From Rhynchopus sp. YZ270_cl-10 (Eukaryota > Euglenozoa > Diplonemea > Diplonemida > Diplonemidae): a stretch of 64,000 nt of DNA. The stretch is taken from contig OZ037908.1 in assembly GCA_964035575.1 (NCBI GenBank), positions 1,178,001 through 1,242,000 of the forward strand, in the 5' to 3' direction. Every line of letters begins with the position of its first letter. Within the stretch, counting starts at the first letter, position 1. The translations under genes were made by a program, and so were the position numbers. Of the stretch, positions 36,001-45,667 are shown piece by piece. Under the pieces are notes generated by a model that worked only from the letters and a program-made list of their open reading frames with translations, was not told the origin of the DNA and made no database searches.

Positions 36001-36596
36001 CACTATTTGTTTCAGTTCAAAATCCTTTTTTTGTTATTTTTGGGCGATCTCTGAACGGGGAGAGATTTTTTCACTAGCTCTCAGTAAGCTCTCATACACT
36101 CTCACAAGCTCTCACAGCCTGTTACGTGTCTCACGGAGACGATCATAGATCACCCAATTTTCGTTCGCGCTTTCATTACGAGCATAGTACCACGAAGCAG
36201 AGAACCCTGGCAGGAATGAATACCACCCGCAAAAGTACAGTTGATGCTGTACAAGATGGGCGAGGGGACAAAAGCTTAGCCAATATTTTGTGAATCAACA
36301 TTTCTTTTTAAAAATTTTTTATATGAGCTCGACTGCTGCCTTCTAGCAACGTTTTCTATTACTTCTTTTATTTTTCCCTTTCCGTTTTTCAGCGAAAAAG
36401 CTCCCCACATCCCGCTCGAGCGCGAACAACAACAAGGATACACCTACCGTGCCCGTCGGCAAGCGTACAAGGGTATGTTATTTATGTTATTTGAATCATT
36501 TGGACACACACACATTGTACTTTTTTGTACCCAATTTGTTCCCCCCCCCCATCCCTTTTTTTTGCGCAGAAGAAGGACGACAAGTGCCCGTGCTAA
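33057..36596 (+). CDS. Rab5 small GTPase, six exons
   Basis: I reconstruct exons 33057-33113, 33463-33546, 33829-33923, 35727-35986, 36393-36472 and 36570-36596, all with GT..AG introns and total coding length 603 nt, giving 200 residues. Motifs in order: P-loop GESAVGKSS spanning the first junction, the switch I region [10 protein letters not shown] that is characteristic of Rab5, switch [21 protein letters not shown] (G4), ECSAK (G5), AKKLP, and a C-terminal CPC for geranylgeranylation. Rab5 controls early endosome fusion and endocytic traffic on the cytosolic face of membranes. Intron 1 holds copies of repeats H1, H4 and H3; intron 3 (1803 nt) holds the heptanucleotide satellite and degenerate CCCAATTACA tandem repeats. 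Start chosen by alignment of the N-terminus with the family. No defect seen. Confidence 0.94.
33212..33262 (+). repeat. Hairpin repeat H1 in Rab5 intron 1
   Basis: Near-consensus copy: CAGGTGA/TCATCTT, CTAAGC/GCTTAG, loop ACGAGAG. It shows that the family is tolerated inside a spliced intron in sense orientation. Confidence 0.7.
33314..33430 (+). repeat. Repeats H4 and H3 in Rab5 intron 1
   Basis: H4 (33314-33365) and H3 (33366-33430) lie directly next to each other. The H3 copy ends in a pyrimidine-rich run about 30 nt before the acceptor at 33462. Confidence 0.55.
34020..34135. repeat. Degenerate CCCAATTACA tandem repeats
   Basis: About ten copies of a 10-12-nt unit in Rab5 intron 3; a second, shorter cluster is at 35402-35463. 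Confidence 0.8.
34674..35068. repeat. Heptanucleotide satellite in Rab5 intron 3, about 56 copies
   Basis: Same (TACTGTG)n unit and orientation as at 18971-19463. Directly downstream (35077-35165) is a block with ATTGACCCCACCACTGG that is related to blocks in the large hAT-like element, so satellite and block probably travelled together. Confidence 0.95.
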
Positions 36597-36823
36597 GCAC
36601 CTAGGTGTTTTCAAGGAAAGCAAAAAAAATGCAGCACAACAAAAAAAGTAACTGTTCTCCCCACAACACACACTCTCTCCTCTTCTCTTCTCTCCTCCTC
36701 CCCCCTTTTACCCCCTCCTACTAGTGTGGTTTGTTTTCGTTTGTGTTGGTGCGTCTTGCCAGTGGATAAGAAATTAGGTTGCGTGAGTGTGTGTGTGTTT
36801 TTTTTTTAGTAGTATTTCACATA

Positions 36824-38428
36824 CAAGTATAACGGCCGTCACGACGGGAAAAAATTTTTTTTGTCGGGGAGGTCACGGCCGTGAAGAAAATCTGAAAAAT
36901 TTAACGGCCGTGAAATTTTGCATTGATCACGGCCGTGAAATATTTCCACGCTTTTTGCTTGTTTCTTCTTTTTCGTTCGTAGACAGGGCCAACCCCCTTT
37001 CCCATCCCTCCCAAGTCATTCTTGGGGGGTAAAAGCAACATAAAAAGTGCAAAAAAAAGTCGGCCCCACTGCGATCGGGAAGCTGACGACACGAATGAGC
37101 ACTTATGGTGGTCCTGCCCTGCCTGCGATGCTATACGCTCAGATCCTAGTTTCCACTCCGTCACAACTGCTGACAGGTCACCGTGGCCTAGCTGTGTGTC
37201 GAACTGTGGAGTTATCCCTACTGCCCTGAAGGACAGTATTGATGCTACCTCCAGCGTCTGATGGGGAGCATCCTCATACACCGGTTGTCTCTGAACAACA
37301 GCCTCCGTATCAACAACCCTGGCTCTCCTCACTGCGCTGGTCTCCCGCTGCCCGCCCACGTTTTCACCCTACTGTGAGTTGTAGTTGGAGCGTGTGGCAT
37401 TTCTGAGCACTTGTACGTGCTCCCGGTTCTTCAGAGTAGCATATTTCTCGTGTTTCAGCACTTGTAACCGGTTCTTGAGCTAAGTACTCTTCTCAATATT
37501 TGATGGGCTTTCCGTTGTGGAACACACATCAAAACTGTGAGACGAACCTCATCTGTGTTGAACCATTTGCGGTGTTCTTCAGCTTCCAGTGCAAAATCTT
37601 CCGACAGAATCAGCACACCATTGAACAACTATCCTCCGTCTTTTTTGTCGGAAAATAGACCGCATCACGTTCTGCACACCTCTGGATCTTCTTCGCTACG
37701 TTGGCGAGATACGCGCAGAGGGAGGGGTCCACCCTTTTGATCCCGTGAACTTGTACTGTTTGCCCGATGTTTTCTTTGGCACAAGAGTGATGAACGGGGT
37801 TGAGTGAGTCCAAACACATCCTTCTCGGGCAAAGAGTAATAATTGAGGTTGTGAGACGCTCGGGATGCTGCGAATTCAGTATGCAGAACTGAAAGGCAGT
37901 GTTGAAACCAGAAGATTACAGATGGCGGGTCAGATGCTGTGTCACTTACCCCATCAGGTAGATGAGAGCCAGCACCTTCAGAGCAGTGAACACAACACAC
38001 CGTGGACACAATACATGTGCCAAAAGGCAACAAGACCCTACAAGGAGTACCCAGTACCCAGCGCAGTTTTCTGTGCGATATCACTTAACCGGTCCTCTCC
38101 TGCCCTACCCTCCTTTTCTTCAGGGGTAAAAATCAGGTGGGTTGTGGGAATATAGGGGGAAATGGGTGGGGTTTGGTCTGTACATTCCTATCCGCGCCTA
38201 TCCGCGGGGTAAAAATCAGGTGGGATGGTTCTTGAGTGGCGCCTTTCTCGTACTTCACTGAAGACTTGTCCAAAAATTTCACGGCCGTTGTTTTTTTTTA
38301 ACGGCCGTGAAATTTTTGTACATAAAAAGGGCGCTTTTTTTTCACGGCCGTTTTTTTTTATTTTTCACGGCAACGACGGCAGTGGGCCGAGCATTTTTTT
38401 TTCATTTCCGTGACGTCCGTTTTACTTG
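36824..38428. mobile_element. TA-flanked inverted-repeat element, 1.6 kb
   Basis: Imperfect terminal inverted repeats: left CAAGTATAACGGCCGTCACG, right end its near complement (CGTGACGTCCGTTTTACTTG), each next to TA (36822-36823, 38429-38430). Both ends carry several ACGGCCGT palindromes separated by A/T runs (36831-36935, 38278-38370). The interior includes a possible LINE remnant and two half copies of the CCACCTGATTTTT MITE. No transposase recognised. Tc1/mariner-like by TA flank only. Confidence 0.55.
37040..37261 (+). pseudogene. Possible LINE reverse-transcriptase C-terminal remnant
   Basis: About 70 codons in one frame include the pattern C-(6)-T-N-E-H-L-W-W-S-C-P-A-C-D-A-I-R, followed about 30 residues later by WPSCVSNCGVIPTAL. 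A spaced Cys..His..CP..R motif like this is common just after the reverse-transcriptase domain of non-LTR elements, where it forms a small zinc-binding region. No polymerase core (YADD-type) motif is present, so it is a short fragment. The assignment rests on one motif only. Confidence 0.35.
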
Positions 38429-38569
38429 TATGATTTCAACAATAATATATTATGGTATCAATTCATTGATTGCATAAATGTATTATGTAGAAATGCCTTA
38501 GATGTGCATAGTACGTGAGGCACGTTCATCTCTACAGCATTTTTCTCTTTTTTCAACTTCTCTTTTAAA

Positions 38570-38612
38570 AAGATGACTAAGCAAAATGTAAGTCTAAGAT
38601 TCATCTTATAAA
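38570..38612 (+). repeat. Hairpin repeat H1, variant
   Basis: The lower stem is AAGATGA with TCATCTT, so the usual G-U pair is A-U here. The upper stem is broken. The preceding segment (38500-38536) holds a related hairpin with AGATG...CATCT. Confidence 0.5.
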
Positions 38613-39734
38613 ACCCTTTTTTATACGTGTTTTTTTGTCTGGATCCTCCACTCTCTTTGCAACCAGAGATTTATACACCATAGTAGAACTGAGGCTGAAC
38701 CTCAGTTTTGAAAAAAAAAAAAAACTTTTGCAGATTTGGAGAAAAAGTTTTTTGCGTTTTTTTGGGGAACTGGGTTGCTGACCGCACCATGAAATCCCGT
38801 ACCATACAGGCTGTACCCAATTTTTTTTGCCTGCGGCGCCATTTTTCCTTTTTTGCTCCGCAAAAAAGGGTTCGTTGAGTGACTCTGTCGTGTAAAAGGC
38901 TAGATTTTTACACCGTACCCCAATTTTTTTTCGCCTGCGGCGCCATTTTATATTATTTTCTTTTTGCTCCGCAAAAAGAAATAGAGCCACGTCCTGATAT
39001 GGACGTGGAAAATTGCATCCGGGTGCCCTTTGTGGCACTCCTCCTGAAGGGGTGAAAGGTGCTGGGAATGCTACCCTGGGTGCTGAAGTCAGGCACGGTA
39101 CATGTGTGGAGGGACCTGCAGGAGCCCTAGCCAGTGAAGCCATAAGGCCCTAGGAAACTAGCCGGTGGCCGGGAACCCTCCCTGGGCAGTACAACGATGA
39201 TACTTCAATCTTAAGTTCATTTCTTCCAAAAAATCCCCTCCGTGCCTCCAGCCCCCTCAGGAACAGCAACCTCACTTTTTTTGCACTTTTGGTAAGGAAA
39301 AAAATCGTATATAATAGCCTGTTTGCAACAGTAAAAAAAAAAAAAATACGGGATGTGTTTTTTTGAACGTCCTTGTGTGCTTTTCTGGAAAGTATATGAA
39401 AAATTGATTTTTACGTGTTTTGTCTGATCCTCCTCTCCCTCGAAAAAGCAAAAAAAAAAAGGGTGAAAGTCAAATGTGCACATTTTTTCACAGGGTAACA
39501 GTCAGATCTATACACAAATTAGCTCTGACTATCTTTTAAAAAATGTGTACATTTTTGACTTTCACCCAAAAGAAAATACAAATAAAAAAAAACAAACAAA
39601 AAAACAAGCGTGTGTTGTTGTGTGTAGGGGTGGGAATTCATGTGTGTGTGTCGGAGCGTCTAAAAAAACCCCCTCCAATTGCCCCCCATTTTTTGAGGGT
39701 TTTTTTTGTGTGAAGAGCAATTTCTTTTTTTTGT

Positions 39735-39778
39735 TAGATGACTTTTGCAATAAGAGGCTTTTAGTTTCATCTATTATT
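39735..39778 (+). repeat. Hairpin repeat H1, diverged
   Basis: TAGATGA pairs with TCATCTA; the inner part reads AATAAGAGGC, close to the conserved loop and 3' arm. Confidence 0.5.
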
Positions 39779-39855
39779 TCCAACTTTTTTTTTTTTGTGT
39801 TCATTTTTTTTCCTATTTTTCCCCTCTTTTTCTGTGACATTCATTTATTAGAGGT

Positions 39856-39953
39856 CCACCTGATTTTTACCCCCGCATATAGGAGCGTACAGGATCGGAC
39901 CGTATACGCGCCTATACGGTCCTATCCTGTACGCGGGGTAAAAAATCAGGTGG
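39856..39953. mobile_element. 98-bp palindromic MITE
   Basis: Ends CCACCTGATTTTTACCCC and its reverse complement, with an inner palindrome around TATACGCGCCTATA, so nearly the whole element folds on itself. The flanking 5 bp GAGGT are repeated exactly (39851-39855, 39954-39958). A relative is at 41935-42034, and half copies lie at 38122-38142 and 38204-38224. Confidence 0.7.
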
Positions 39954-40796
39954 GAGGTGTAGCACGGTAAAAAAAAACTTCCTCCTTTTTTTTGCGTCCG
40001 TTTTGTTGTTTTTTGATGAGAAATTATCTTTTTTAAAAAACGGGGAGAGTGGAAGGGGGGAGAGTTTTGCAATGTGTTCGATAGTTCAGATTGTTGTTGT
40101 TGTTGTGCCAAGACAACTAAAGGAGAGTGTGCACTTTATTCAATTTTAAGTCTTTTTCTTTGCTGATTTCCTTTTTTGGTTGGCTGAGCACGGGATGAGG
40201 TTTTTATCTTACAAAAAAAAATTTTTCTCTCTCTCTACATCTCCCTATAGGTAAGAAATGCCCCTCCCCCTTGAAGGCTCCCCCTTCCCCCCCGTTTACC
40301 CGAACCCAGATCATACAAAAAAAAAAGAAAAGAAACCACACTAGAAAAAGAAAGACCAGGGAGATATTGTTGCCAATACAAACAACGGTAATGTGCTTCG
40401 TGGCTTTCAACTGAACTATTATTTTCTTTCGAGGGGGGACGACGATATCAGCACAAAGAAAAAAAGAGAGGACGTTCTGTCTCACAAGAGGTAGCACATT
40501 TCAAACTTCCAAAAAAAAAAATTTTTTTTTGAACGAATTCAAAAACAGAGAGAAAATACACCCTGCATGACGGTGGAGTAAGTGAGTTGGTTTGTTGGGT
40601 GTTACTTTTGTGGCTTACAACAGTAAAACCACAAAAAATAAAAACCACAAAGTCAGGTCATTTACTTTCACTGTCGTGTGTCCATACCCCCCTCCTTTTT
40701 GTATGTACTATTTTGCGTAATCTCTTCTCCATTGCATAGAGGTGTTCATTAGATGTAAACCACGAAATGGAGGTTCGGACTGGGTTGGGGGGTCCG

Positions 40797-40942
40797 TACG
40801 CACACTACTTTTGTGAGCGGAAAGTGTCAACGTCGTTCACCTCACCCCAACTTTGCTCCGCAACACCACCACCTAAAAGGTGAGTTTGAAGCGTCAACGT
40901 ATCAAACAACTACAAGATGAGTGAACGACAACGTGGCACCTT
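40797..40942 (+). repeat. H6 inverted-repeat element, copy 1
   Basis: Starts ACGCACACTACTTTTGTGAG; an arm of about 24 nt beginning AAGTGTCAACGTCG pairs with a 3' arm ending GTGGCACCTT. The middle holds CTCCGCAACACC and GAAGCGTCAACG. Copies 2 and 3 are at 49951-50107 and 59739-59908, all on the + strand. Confidence 0.65.
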
Positions 40943-41749
40943 AGTGTAATATACAAAGTACCGCAAAATAAAACAACTGTGTGAACACTTAATGCTGAAG
41001 GGAGAGCGGGGAGAACGCAGGTCATTGTACAAAAATAAAAGGTTTTCCACCCACACTGGAGTGGCTGTATGGTGATATAGCCTGACCCAAAGCACAATAC
41101 ATAACAAACAAAATGCAAAGACTTTAAGCTGTATTGTGTATCGTGTATTATGGGTCAATTATCACAATACATCCACCACCCACACACCCCCCCCTTTCCA
41201 GAACCCCTTTCCCAACCCTATAGGCGAGCCGCAGAGTACATTACGTTATGTTGCTCTCCCTCCGTGCCTGCCCCTCACTTTTTATTTATTCTTCAAATGG
41301 ATGTAATGGATGTGCATTCAAAAAGCTTGCAAAGTGTTTTTCTTCCCCCAAAAAAAAGCCCCCAAAAAAATATGCAAAAAAAAAAATATAAAAAAAAAAA
41401 CACAAAAAAAAAAAAAAAAACAGAAAACAGAACAGCGGAGATTGCACAAAGAGTAGCAATATTCCCCCACAAAAAACAAGCAAAAAATATTTTCAAAAAA
41501 AAAGCAGCAAAAAATCCTGAGAACATTTCCCTTTTTTTATTTTATTTTTTCAAAACAATTTTTTCGTGTGTGTCGACGAAGAGGGACAGAAAAGAAACGG
41601 ACCAATGTGACCAAGCACGAATTGGATACATTTTGCAAAACTTTTTCCGTATTATATGGGTACAAGGGTATACAAACGATCCCCACCCGTTGCCCAGAAT
41701 CTGGGACGAGGGTGTCACAGCAGATGATTTGTGTTTTCTTTTTTAATTG

Positions 41750-41810
41750 CCAGTGCCCTGCGTCCGCCGATTGAACGAGACGTTTGTGTCACTTTCAACT
41801 TCTCCTTTTT
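41750..41810 (+). repeat. Dispersed repeat H3
   Basis: CAGTGCCCTGCGTCCGCCGA followed by GAGACGTTTGTG and TTTCAACTTC. It is the fullest copy of the family on its 5' side. Confidence 0.5.
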
Positions 41811-41934
41811 TATTCCCAAAAAAAAAAAATTCCAAAAAAACACACACTGTCACATACAAAATATATTGAGTGGGTGTGAACAGAGACTTCAAAAAGTAGT
41901 GCCGTACGTACATCCAAGGGTGTCGGCTCTAGTA

Positions 41935-42034
41935 CCACCTGATTTTTCCTGAAATTTGGTGGTGTTTCGGTGGTATTATTAAACACTTTTAACTCCACCA
42001 GAATCCACTAAATTGCAGGCAAAAATCAGGTGGG
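41935..42034. mobile_element. 100-bp MITE, relative of 39856-39953
   Basis: Ends CCACCTGATTTTTCCTG and CAGGCAAAAATCAGGTGG pair. Flanked by AGTA on both sides with one extra G at the right. Confidence 0.55.
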
Positions 42035-43076
42035 AGTACTAATAAATGTCCACAAAACGGAGAAGGGAGGTGACCGTTACCAGATTAAACTAAAAAAGTA
42101 AAAAAAATAGAAACTTTTTGCAAAGTGTCTACGTCCCTTTCCCTTCCCTTTTTTTAAAAAAAAGATGTTCTCGTTGTTTACGTGCTCTCTCTGAGCTCCA
42201 CGCTCACCTGTCAAGTCTTTTTCCCCCACCCTGATTTCCTTTTTTTTTTTTTTTTTAAATCCGTCCGTGCTTGCCTCTCACAAAAAATGTTATATTTGAA
42301 CCCCGAATTTTTTTTTTTTTTTGGATTTTTGATAATAAATTGCTTTAATTTTTTTTGCAGGTGACTCAGTTCATCGTTTTTTTTTTATATATTTCTTTTT
42401 TAAGGTGCACAACGCACTCTACAGGAAAAAATCTGACTTTCTTCCCCCTTCGGGGGGGGACAAAGTGGTCGTTTAGAAAATTCAGGTTTTTTTTTTTGAT
42501 ACTTTTTTTGTTTATGGGGTGTGTGTGTTGAAAGCAAATCTGGGTATTTCCTTCTATTGGAACATAGCTCAGGTGTGTGTACCAAAAAAAAGGGGGTGTA
42601 CGTGATTGGACAGATGCTTGTGTGTGGCACAGAAGCAGACAGCTTGTGGCAGCGAATACAATAAAACCAAGTTTTCAAAAAAAAGAAGACGAAGAAAAAG
42701 TACTTTTCTATTTTGTGCAGGTTCCAATTTGCTTTCTGCATTTTGTCCTACGGTGCTTCACTCGAACAAAAGAAATGATTTTTTTTTTGGGGAGGGATGA
42801 AGTCTTGGGGTGACATTTGAGTAGTGACCCCCGCCTTCTTGGTGCGATACAAAAACAAAGAAAAGAAAAAGGAAAGTTTTTTTTTCTCGTTCTCCCATAC
42901 GGCAATAAAAAGCCCCCCCACGATGTTTCAAATTTATCAGCAAAAAAGGGGAAATTTTTTTTGTGTCGTGTGGAGGGGGGACCCACTGGGGCTAAGATGT
43001 GTCCAAGTTTTGCTGCCCTACTGTAGGTAATCGAGAAAAAGAAAATCATCAGCGGTTGCTTAACAGCGTTTTTGTA

Positions 43077-43124
43077 TAGTGGAGTTCATCCTCGGATGTC
43101 TACACTAATACAACCAAGTTTTCA
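43077..43124 (+). repeat. Dispersed hairpin repeat H7
   Basis: Inner stem CATC/GATG around CTCG; compared with 32660 (CATC/GGTG) the U-G pair is U-A, which keeps the pairing. Confidence 0.6.
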
Positions 43125-43987
43125 AAAAAAAAAAAACACAATTGATTGTCGTGTCGACACAACAAAAAATAAAACGAGAGAGATGTCCTTTTTTTTTCCC
43201 TTTTCTGATGCTTTCTGATATCACATGATCGCCTGTTCAAGGCAGGTAGGATGTGACTGTTTTATGTTCCCCCCCCCCTTCTAAGATTCCACGCCTACAT
43301 CTTGCTTGTGGACTTTTATTTATTTATTTTTTTGTTCTCTTTTTTTCCCCCACCCTTTTTTTGTAGTTGTGTCTGACTGTGACTGCAGTTGAGAAAGGTA
43401 TGTTTCAAACAAAAAAAAAACTACGACTTTGTGTACAGAACCCGTCCTCGGACAGGTGATTGTCGAAACTACAAAAAAAAAAAACAAAAAAAAACAGTGA
43501 AGACTGTCTCTTCGGCAGCTACAACAAAAATCCAACAAAAAATATCAAAAAATAAAAAGGATCCAAAAAAAGAAGTGTACCCCCCCCATTTTTTTTCGGG
43601 ACACACACACTCAACACACAACAAAAAAAGGGGGGGAGCGTGGGGGGCGCGGAAGGGAATTGAAAAAATCTGATAAGAAAACACAAAAAAAAGCACGATT
43701 TTTTTTTTTTACCCACACTCCCTCCTCCTCCTCCTCCTCCCTCCCCTTCACACTTCCCTCCATATTCCAGCAAAAAAATAATAATTCAAAAAACACTATG
43801 CGATAACTGAACACAGAGCAAAATCTGCGGTGATTTTTTTGAGACAGACTGAGGTTGACTCTTTGTGTCGTCGTTGTTTCTCTTCATCAACACATTTTTT
43901 TTTTTGTTCTTTTGAGAAGCGCACTTGGAAGCTCAACCCTCTGGTGGCATCTACCCCTTCAACCAAAGGCTCTTTCAATACTCACAC

Positions 43988-45316
43988 ATGGCTTCGATAC
44001 GACGCGCTGTTGCCAGCAAAGCTGTTGCCGACCATCCCCCTATCTCTAACAAACCCAATTTCAACCCACAACACCGCGCCGCACACAACAACGAATCCAC
44101 ATTCTCCCAAACCCAGAGCAATCCCTTAACCGCACCCCTGATGGGGTCACGCAGCGCAGGCAAATCACCCTCCCTCCCTAAGCCAAGACGACGCATGGCC
44201 ACATCTCCCCGTATAGGTCTGTCTGCTTCACTCCCCCCCCACCCTTCGTTCTGTGAATTGGACAGTAGGATGCGCCGTGCACCAAAGTGGTCGAACAAAA
44301 CGCTGGCAGGTCTGATGGCCGATGCCAGCAAATCAGAGGAGAAAACGAAGAAAGGGATTATCGTGCGTCCAGAGGTTGGCACGTTGTCGACCAACGCGAA
44401 TGTCGACTTTGAAACGTTCATTGTTGCAAAGGGGCCGAAGGACCGATACTTCAGGAGCAACCCTACGTGGATCGCGCGGCACGTCGTCAGCCGCTTTCGA
44501 AACCTGCTAATCCGGTTGAAGGACCAGGCAATGCTTATTGACTACTCGCTTATGGCGAAAGGGCTTCATCAGGTCGACCTGCAGAAGCGTATGATCACCG
44601 CAAACGAGGCAGGTGTAGAACGGTCCGCGCGCTTCAAAAGCATCGAAGAGAGAGCCAAAGTGAATACACATCATACCATCCATCTGAATGGGATGGGCGG
44701 CAAGGCCGCGACATCGACCCGCGAGCTCAGCAAAAAAACCGAGAAAACTGTGGCCAAAACGTATATGAAACAACAGGAAAAGCTGGACCGCGATGCGCTG
44801 AAGAATACGCTTACCAACTTTCCTTTCGCCCGCCTCCGCCCACATGGACACGGGAGCATGACGTTCCGCGAGGTCACTACGTATTTTCAGAGGGAGCTGA
44901 AATGCCGCGTGGTGCGGAGCTGGTCTGAAGTCATGGAAGGTGACAAAACTGCGACTTTGTTCGCAGAATTCACACGACCGGTGTTGAAGGAGCGTACGAA
45001 CGACATGCCGGCATTCAACGACCGTGGCCTGCAGGAGTACCTCCGATCCCGCAGCGACGCTGTGCAGCTTACAGAGTTCTGGTTCGGCGACGACGTCCCC
45101 CTGCTCGACCCATTCGAAGGCAAAGTCTGGGGGGGAGGCAAACACAGCCTCCTCCCTTACCACGGCATGGGCTACCTCAGTGCGCACCCAGAACGGCACT
45201 TCAGATCGGAAGTTCTTCGCAACAGACGGAGCAGTATATGGACAAAGACGGAAGGAGAAGGGCCCCGTATACACAACCCGCACGCAGATATTCTCAAAGC
45301 TGTGTTCGGAAAGTGA
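43988..45316 (+). CDS. Conserved-looking protein of unknown function
   Basis: 442 residues from the ATG at 43988 (MASIRRAVASKAVADH). The open frame continues upstream to 43925 without an ATG; a T tract ending GAGAAG lies at about 43895-43920, a likely acceptor. The first about 110 residues are Pro/Ser/Arg-rich and low in order, and could include a targeting signal (basic, Ala/Arg-rich, few acids). From about residue 130 the sequence is evenly mixed and helical, with IIVRPEVGTLSTNANVDFETF, WIARHVVSRFRNLLIRLKDQ, and a C-terminal part with FREVTTYFQRELKCRVVRSW. I recognise no family. GC-rich codon use and freedom from repeats argue that it is real. A mitochondrial role is only a guess from the N-terminus. 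Confidence 0.75.
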   Translation: MASIRRAVASKAVADHPPISNKPNFNPQHRAAHNNESTFSQTQSNPLTAPLMGSRSAGKSPSLPKPRRRMATSPRIGLSASLPPHPSFCELDSRMRRAPKWSNKTLAGLMADASKSEEKTKKGIIVRPEVGTLSTNANVDFETFIVAKGPKDRYFRSNPTWIARHVVSRFRNLLIRLKDQAMLIDYSLMAKGLHQVDLQKRMITANEAGVERSARFKSIEERAKVNTHHTIHLNGMGGKAATSTRELSKKTEKTVAKTYMKQQEKLDRDALKNTLTNFPFARLRPHGHGSMTFREVTTYFQRELKCRVVRSWSEVMEGDKTATLFAEFTRPVLKERTNDMPAFNDRGLQEYLRSRSDAVQLTEFWFGDDVPLLDPFEGKVWGGGKHSLLPYHGMGYLSAHPERHFRSEVLRNRRSSIWTKTEGEGPRIHNPHADILKAVFGK

Positions 45317-45667
45317 GAAAAAAAAGGGAGTTTTTTTTTTTCGGGAGGGGAGGGAGGGAAACCTTTCTAGCCTTGTCTTGACATCCTGCTTAGAGTGGGG
45401 TCGTTTTCTCCATCGATGTATCTGGTAGGGTGCAGGTTATTCCTGCAGAGAAAAAAAGTGGAGATTTTGCACAACTGTGGATACACAACCGAGGCAACTA
45501 CACTACTACAATTTATTTTAAAAAAACAACATAAATTGCTGTCATCGATGTAGCGTTCAACCCCCACACCCCCAGTTTTTTTCTCCTGATGTTTGATTCG
45601 CCAGTGTAATGAGCCACTGTACACCACCCCTCTCCAGACAGATAGTGTCTTAGTGTCAAGTGTAGAA
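45317..45667. other. Spacer before the cyclase-like gene
   Basis: No gene seen. A pyrimidine-rich stretch (45575-45602) ends GATTCGCCAG, a likely acceptor about 64 nt before the ATG. Confidence 0.5.

Larger units (their letters stand above)
38433..43987. other. Non-coding region between Rab5/element and the 44-kb gene
   Basis: No convincing gene. Contents in order: H1 copies (38570, 39735), a direct duplication around CTGCGGCGCCATTTT (38822-38868 and 38934-38977), a GC-rich tract of unknown nature (38995-39195), a 98-bp MITE (39856-39953), an H6 inverted-repeat element (40797-40942), a T/A-rich stretch (41330-41560), an H3 copy (41750), a 100-bp MITE (41935-42034), and an H7 copy (43077). 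Several long homopolymer runs. Confidence 0.55.

Noticed and set aside
36901-37359. 152-codon frame on the - strand
   Set aside because: It overlaps the more convincing + strand LINE-like motif and includes palindromic element ends; composition is not protein-like.
38995-39195. HDV-like ribozyme at a retroposon 5' end
   Set aside because: Some GC stems fit loosely but I could not place the P1-P2 double pseudoknot with its required nucleotides.
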